From NCBI RefSeq assembly GCF_037975245.1, contig NC_092581.1:15997303-16061302 (forward strand): 64,000 bases of DNA, given 5' to 3'. Positions 58,928 to 64,000 of this stretch are shown here, one piece after another. How positions within the stretch are numbered: position 1 is the stretch's first letter; each line of letters starts with the position of its first letter. A model generated the notes under the pieces. It had not been told where the DNA came from. It did not search any database and saw only the letters and a list, made by a program, of their open reading frames with translations. The DNA is from Apostichopus japonicus. Its lineage: Eukaryota > Echinodermata > Holothuroidea > Aspidochirotida > Stichopodidae. The translations under genes were made by a program, and so were the position numbers.

Positions 58928-61845
58928 ACTTCATAGTTCAACTTCACTACTGAACATTAAATATTCGGAAAAAAAAGAAAAGAAAATTGGAATGTCCCAG
59001 CTTCACTTAAAACAAGAGACTAATAGCATTTGTTCATACATGTTGAACTCTGACGTACTTTTGTATTCCAACACTCGCCGAAAACAGCAATCCATTACTT
59101 TTCAAATTACATTGATCAACTGAGGTACCAATCAGGATGGTCCATTTAATCAGTGTCTTCGAGGTAAGATCTAGACGGAATGATTTTCCATATTTTATCC
59201 AAATTAGCTTGAAGAAAATATGACAAAAGTACATTAGTTTCTGAATAGTCTTGTAGTATTAAATGCATGATTTTAACCATTCACCTCCTTCAATGAAGAA
59301 GACAATTGCATTAAAGGTGTTATTATTTTTTTTAAACAAATTTTTGTGCAGGTAGGCATATATAGGTAAAGGTGGGCAGGAGTGGGTGCTAAGCAGCATA
59401 GATATATAGAACTATGTGTGGTACAGACATATATCTACACACTACGTAGTGTTATATTGGTAGCACGGCTATCCGTAAACACATCAATCACTGTCTTTAA
59501 GTTTCAGGTTTTCAGGTTCAAGATGATCACGGTAAAATTCCTCAATAATCTTGTTTGCCTTCATTTACTCTCTGAAACATTCTTTCAGTCGGAGCTCTGT
59601 ACAAGTTGAAAATATAATATCAGAGGCGGAGCATACAGATATGTTTTGTTCACAAGACAGCACAAGAAGGGATATATATCACCACGAATATGCTCTGTCC
59701 ATTCTCTTCATATCCGACTATCATTTCTACAGATGTGCAGAGAACTAATTGTTCAGAGATAACATTGTTTAACGATGGAATCTCCCTGCGAATAAAGGAG
59801 AACCTGCCTTGACCCATCGGTGAGAGCTTCAGGGTTAAATACATGCTGGTTAATTTGCTATCATTTCAATTCTATGATATTAGAAATAAAAAAAAATGCT
59901 TTGGACCAAAATAATACTTTCAAAGTACTTACGGTGGTGTCAAAGATTTTATCACAACTCGTTGCTTTTTTAATGACTTGGAATAAAAATTCACACAATA
60001 TTTTTTATTTCTTTTTTTATCAACGACAATGATTAGTTAGAACGCATACTCACGAATACTTTATTTTTGTTGAGAAAATTGATGGTTATATAATTTAGAC
60101 GGATAAAAAAGCTTGTAACTTGCACTATTTGCAAATTTACTATGTTTATCGATGTGTTTCACATTTATTCGTTATTTATTGATAATCTTGTATGTCAGAC
60201 AGCCATGGACTAAATACCCCCTAAAACAGCGATTTACGACCACAACAAAAACAAAAACCTTCATACAATTTTTTTTTTGGATTATCTTGTTAAAATGATT
60301 ATCCTCAATGAGATAAACCAAAAAAGCCCGGGTTCCATTTACAGTCAACATAGTTCTTCAACTTCTTAAACATTGAAACACAGAAAAAAGAATTGTGCCA
60401 CTAAATATCAGACAGATACTCCAGCAGCCATCATGCCGCCAATGTTCGATCAAATTTCTCGTTTTGATTTGTTTCATCCAAGGACATATGACCTTACTAA
60501 TGTTGTAATTCACATACTCGAGCATTGAAGATGTTTGTAGTACATTTTTCTATTCAAATTTCCGGGTGAAAAAATGCCATCTTTTTTCGAAAAGCAGGCG
60601 TTTTGCATCACTCTCGCTGAGTTAAGACTTGTATGGTTGTACCCTTCCAAAACTCTGATAACCTCTCCTAGAACCAATATGCATACATTGTTTGATTCGT
60701 GGAAAAATCTAACGCGTGTTGTTTCGAGCTGCAAGATATATTCAATACTTTTGGAGTACGCAAAGCTCTTTAAATTCTTAAAAGCTTGGAAAAACTGCTC
60801 GCTGAACAGGTTTATGGCATATTATGTATGACCTATTCTTTATGAATACATGAAAAGAATTATACCTCCAATCTTGTACACTGATGTACATATGACTCGA
60901 AAATCACGTAGACGTCACTTTAATATACAGCAAATACAATATGTTAATATCATATTTGCTGTTATCAGTTTACATAACCGACATGACTGTTTTAAAATGA
61001 TCCCCAGCGTGACTTTGTTAATATAAAGCCTTATATTACACTTTTGCATTCTAAGTTGGACATTTTTTTTTTGTCACCAGTATTCTATAATGTATAACAA
61101 TACAATGCTCACAATCGATACATGGCAGCATATATGTCAAGATGCTATGTAAAGCTAGCTACCATTAGAACATATCTACTTGAAGTATAGAGATGAATGA
61201 CAGCAGTTATGATGCCTTGAACATCTCTTAGGCTAGGCAGTATACAGTATGTTTGATGGTCTTCCATAAAGCAGGGGACCATAGTTACACGGATGTTGTA
61301 CCCCTACTAGATAATCCCAAAGCAGCAGAGTCCCGTCCTTAACAAGGGGCCAAGAGTTGGACCCAATAGCTCCATCCATCCCATCCCCCCCCACCAGCTC
61401 CCTCCTCTATCCCTTCTTTTCTTGGGTTTGCAGTCTCCTTTGATGGTCAAACAGGGCACCGTAGATCTTTCGCTCAAAAAACCTGAGCTAACAGAGTAAA
61501 TTTCTTCACAGAGGAGCCTTCAAGATGTTGGAATTAAATAACTCAGCCCTTACCCTTGCCCACTCCTCTAATCCCTATGTGTTTCTGATCACAAACCAAC
61601 TGTCAAATTTTTGACAGAATGATGTTGAACATAATTTAAAAGATATTTGTAACTCGAGCACACCCCCCACCTCTGTGATTGGTAGATCTGTACTGTAGAT
61701 AGATCTGTTAAAAACAATTTTTTCCAAGAAATACTTTAAAGATATCAAAAACAAGAGCTCTGGGCAAAATTTGCAACCATATACTATAGTTAAACGGTGA
61801 GTCAGGCAAACACACAGGATACACAAAGGGTAACAAGGACTGACG

Positions 61846-61905
61846 ATTGAGGGGACCGAGACCAAGGGGATTGAGGGGACCGAGGGGTTTGAGGGGACAG
61901 GAGAG
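61846..61905. repeat. Short minisatellite of GATTGAGGGGACCGAG units
   Basis: Three to four imperfect copies of a 12-16 bp unit with GAGGGGACCGAG core. Confidence 0.75.
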
Positions 61906-61954
61906 GCCAAAGAAAGGTTAGGTATAGATACAGATTAAAGACTCATACAGCTAC

Positions 61955-62136
61955 TTATTCATAAATTTCCTCAACGCTCTTTAACACACCATATGGCTTG
62001 CAACTAGCTTCTGATTCGGAGGACTGGCCAGTCGCTGCTGGTCTCTCAACGCACGCTACGGATGGCGCCTCCTTGTCCAGCAATCCGAAGAGAATTCCAC
62101 TGCAATGCTCGATAGCACAAGGTAAACAGCCACCAT
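61955..62136 (-). CDS. Candidate last coding exon of an unidentified minus-strand gene
   Basis: The acceptor is TTTCCACAG|ATGGTG at 62137-62145. The frame in the expected phase (two bases then codons) is open for 59 residues to TAA at 61957-61955: GGCLPCAIEHCSGILFGLLD ... SCKPYGVLKSVEEIYE. Base composition is richer in GC than the surroundings and codon use looks coding-like. The end has two Tyr in acidic/hydrophobic contexts, as in some receptor cytoplasmic tails. I do not recognise the family. Upstream exons would lie beyond 62136; none was found before the window end. Confidence 0.4.
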
Positions 62137-63304
62137 CTGTGGAAATGAAAACATATATTTATATAACATAGTTTATTGCCCAAGGCTGAACTGATGGTGA
62201 AATAAACAGGCAATATAAAACAATTGTTATTAGAAATTAGAAATTTCCCCCAGAGTTGTTTACTGTGGCTGCAGTTGATTTGGGGGAGGGGAGGGGGGCT
62301 GAGGTGATGATCGAACCATTGTGGGTGGAGATAGAGAAAATGGAATGTTATGGGGTAAGATGAGGAAATATGTCATGAGATAAGGAAGTGGATATGAGGA
62401 AATACAGGGTGGGCATCTGTCCCCCCACTTTCCTAAGTAGGAGGCAGGCATGTATGTGTTTCTGAAACCCCCCCTCCCTCTCCCACTACGCTCCCACACA
62501 CACTTATATAACTACTGATGCAGCCGGATCAGTCAACTCGATCCATTGAGGAAGAGAGACAATTGTTGCTATAGAAATTACCGCCATCTACATCTACCAG
62601 TGTTTAGGGGAGGGGAAGGGGAGGGGGAACTGAGGTTGGTAGGGTATGGTGGGTTGGTCAGTGTATGGCAAATGGTATGTTTCAATGTACACTGCTACCC
62701 TTCAATGTGCTGTTGATTTTTAAGAAAAGTCATCCAAGATGGTGCCTAAGGCACAAAAACCAAACAACTTGATCCACTATCAACCCCAGTCATCGAGACT
62801 GTGACCATCTGTGATCGATCATGAGCGTTTTGTGAAGCGAGAATTCACAAGTCCCAACAGGAGGGAATACAAACTGCACATGTCTTAGGTTGGTGAGCAT
62901 TCTATGCTCATAACCTGTACAAACACCCCAAAGAAGAGAATGCTATAACGAGATGTCCACACATCATACTATACTCTGATGTCAATATTCCAGTTTCGCA
63001 TATAGCATATATCATACTTTTTGTCCCGTCCCACTAAAACTGTTAAACACAAAATGTTATTTAATTCTAAAGATTTCCCATTCAAGTAATAACCTTGAAA
63101 TCGATCCGTAAAGGGAAAATCCCTAATTATGTGCAGCATTAGCAGAGAGCATTTCTCATATAGTCACATTAACTTAGGGGTTGTTAGTTCTACCATTCCA
63201 CAGGAATGTTCCGATAGAAACAAGGAGAATACACAGTATTGTCAAATATGGATGCATTTAGTTTTAAATTCAATTCAATTACTCCGGCCTAGCACTACAC
63301 CATA
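62137..63304. other. Non-coding stretch, presumed intron or intergenic
   Basis: No exon recognised. Contains G/A-rich patches (62279-62297, 62608-62628). Confidence 0.4.
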
Positions 63305-63312
63305 TTATCATT

Positions 63313-63650
63313 CAGTGGCGGAGCTAGGGGTATTGGTCAGAGGGGGAGGGAATGGTCTGTAGGGGCACTTTCGACACTATCTAAGCGGAGCGCCACCACA
63401 GGTTGGCGCGGAGCTTACAGAAATTTAAAAACAGATAAACGAAGAATAAGTAGGTGTCATTGCCATTTTGTTAGAAAATTACACCAACAAAATGTGACAA
63501 ATGTCAATAGGTAGATGAGAGCGCAATAAAAAAGTCAATAATCGTGAATAAGTAAAAAGTAGTAAAAAGCTGAAAAGGGCGCCAGCAGTCCATTTGAGTC
63601 CGTCAGGGGGGGCATCCGCCCCCCCTGACTGTATGGACGCTCCGCCACTG
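63313..63650 (+). mobile_element. hAT-like MITE, 338 bp, with perfect 8-bp target duplication
   Basis: Ends CAGTGGCGGAGC and GCTCCGCCACTG, flanked by TTATCATT at 63305-63312 and 63651-63658. It is the same family and orientation as 18719-19074, sharing ATCTAAGCGGAGCGCCACCA, TTACACCAACAAAATGTGAC and GGCGCCAGCAGTCCATTTG. No coding capacity. Confidence 0.9.
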
Positions 63651-64000
63651 TTATCATTATCCCTGAACAAAGAGCTGGTAGCCGTTGCTTGTGTCAGAAT
63701 AAAAATTTAAAAGATAAGCAATGTAATATAGCAGACATTGGATACTGGTATCATATTTACTGAACTACTGTAACTTAATAGTAGTAGAACATTGTTCAGT
63801 GTGAACTGTGAACACAAAAGACTTTCTACCTGATAAAACCACTGGTTATATATGAATTAACAACAGTGCAAACAACATCTTCAACAAAGTGTAAAATAAA
63901 ATCAAAGTGTAAACAATGTTTGCCCAGAGTTTTATACGTAAATTATGAAAGTCTCATTTACTTAGTTTACCATAACGTTAAGCTTCTGACCGGTAAATTT

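Larger units (their letters stand above)
57739..61954. other. Non-coding stretch without recognised gene
   Basis: AT-rich. Open frames up to 90 codons occur (for example minus 58398-58126) but show no family resemblance. It contains a nuclear-receptor-type DR1 at 58915-58927 and a GATTGAGGGGACCGAG minisatellite at 61846-61905. Confidence 0.45.

Overview
The window looks like animal (metazoan) nuclear DNA, AT-rich, with long introns, dense interspersed and tandem repeats and no operon-like packing. Conserved proteins, short 'TAGGCCTA'-type words and the transposon types suggest a marine invertebrate deuterostome, most likely an echinoderm (possibly a sea cucumber). The group assignment is an inference; the gene identifications do not depend on it.

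Three conserved genes can be rebuilt exon by exon with phase-consistent splice junctions. (1) MTF1, metal-responsive transcription factor, minus strand, CDS 20975 down to 9937 in 8 coding exons, 869 aa: six C2H2 zinc fingers, a Pro/Gln/Thr-rich C-terminal half and a terminal Cys cluster. (2) NUP43, a WD-repeat nucleoporin, plus strand, CDS 21812 to 28035 in 8 exons, 394 aa, with one GC-AG intron. It is divergent from MTF1 across an 836-bp shared intergenic region. (3) KDM1A (LSD1), a histone lysine demethylase, minus strand, CDS 42278 down to 30900 in 13 exons, 809 aa: SWIRM, split amine-oxidase domain and Tower insert. It lies tail to tail with NUP43. Nothing suggests that the three genes act in one pathway; all three are nuclear housekeeping or regulatory functions.

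Layout: 1-9936 holds repeats, one candidate last exon (1339-1609) and a striking 148-bp satellite (6688-7795). 9937-20975 is MTF1, whose largest intron carries a nest of hAT-like elements. 21812-28035 is NUP43, with an antisense LINE fragment in intron 1 and a 20-bp minisatellite just past the stop. 30900-42278 is KDM1A, with a 21-bp minisatellite in an intron. 42279-64000 has no recognisable conserved gene. It holds a 1.7-kb hAT-like element with 8-bp target duplications, a decayed gene-like element that resembles a Crypton-type recombinase remnant next to a 166-bp foldback palindrome, a short hAT MITE with perfect target duplications, and one candidate last exon on the minus strand (61955-62136).

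No CRISPR array, tRNA, rRNA or bacterial-style system was seen. The most interesting material is the duplicated alternative last exon of MTF1, the higher-order satellite, the nested transposons and the foldback/Crypton-like unit.
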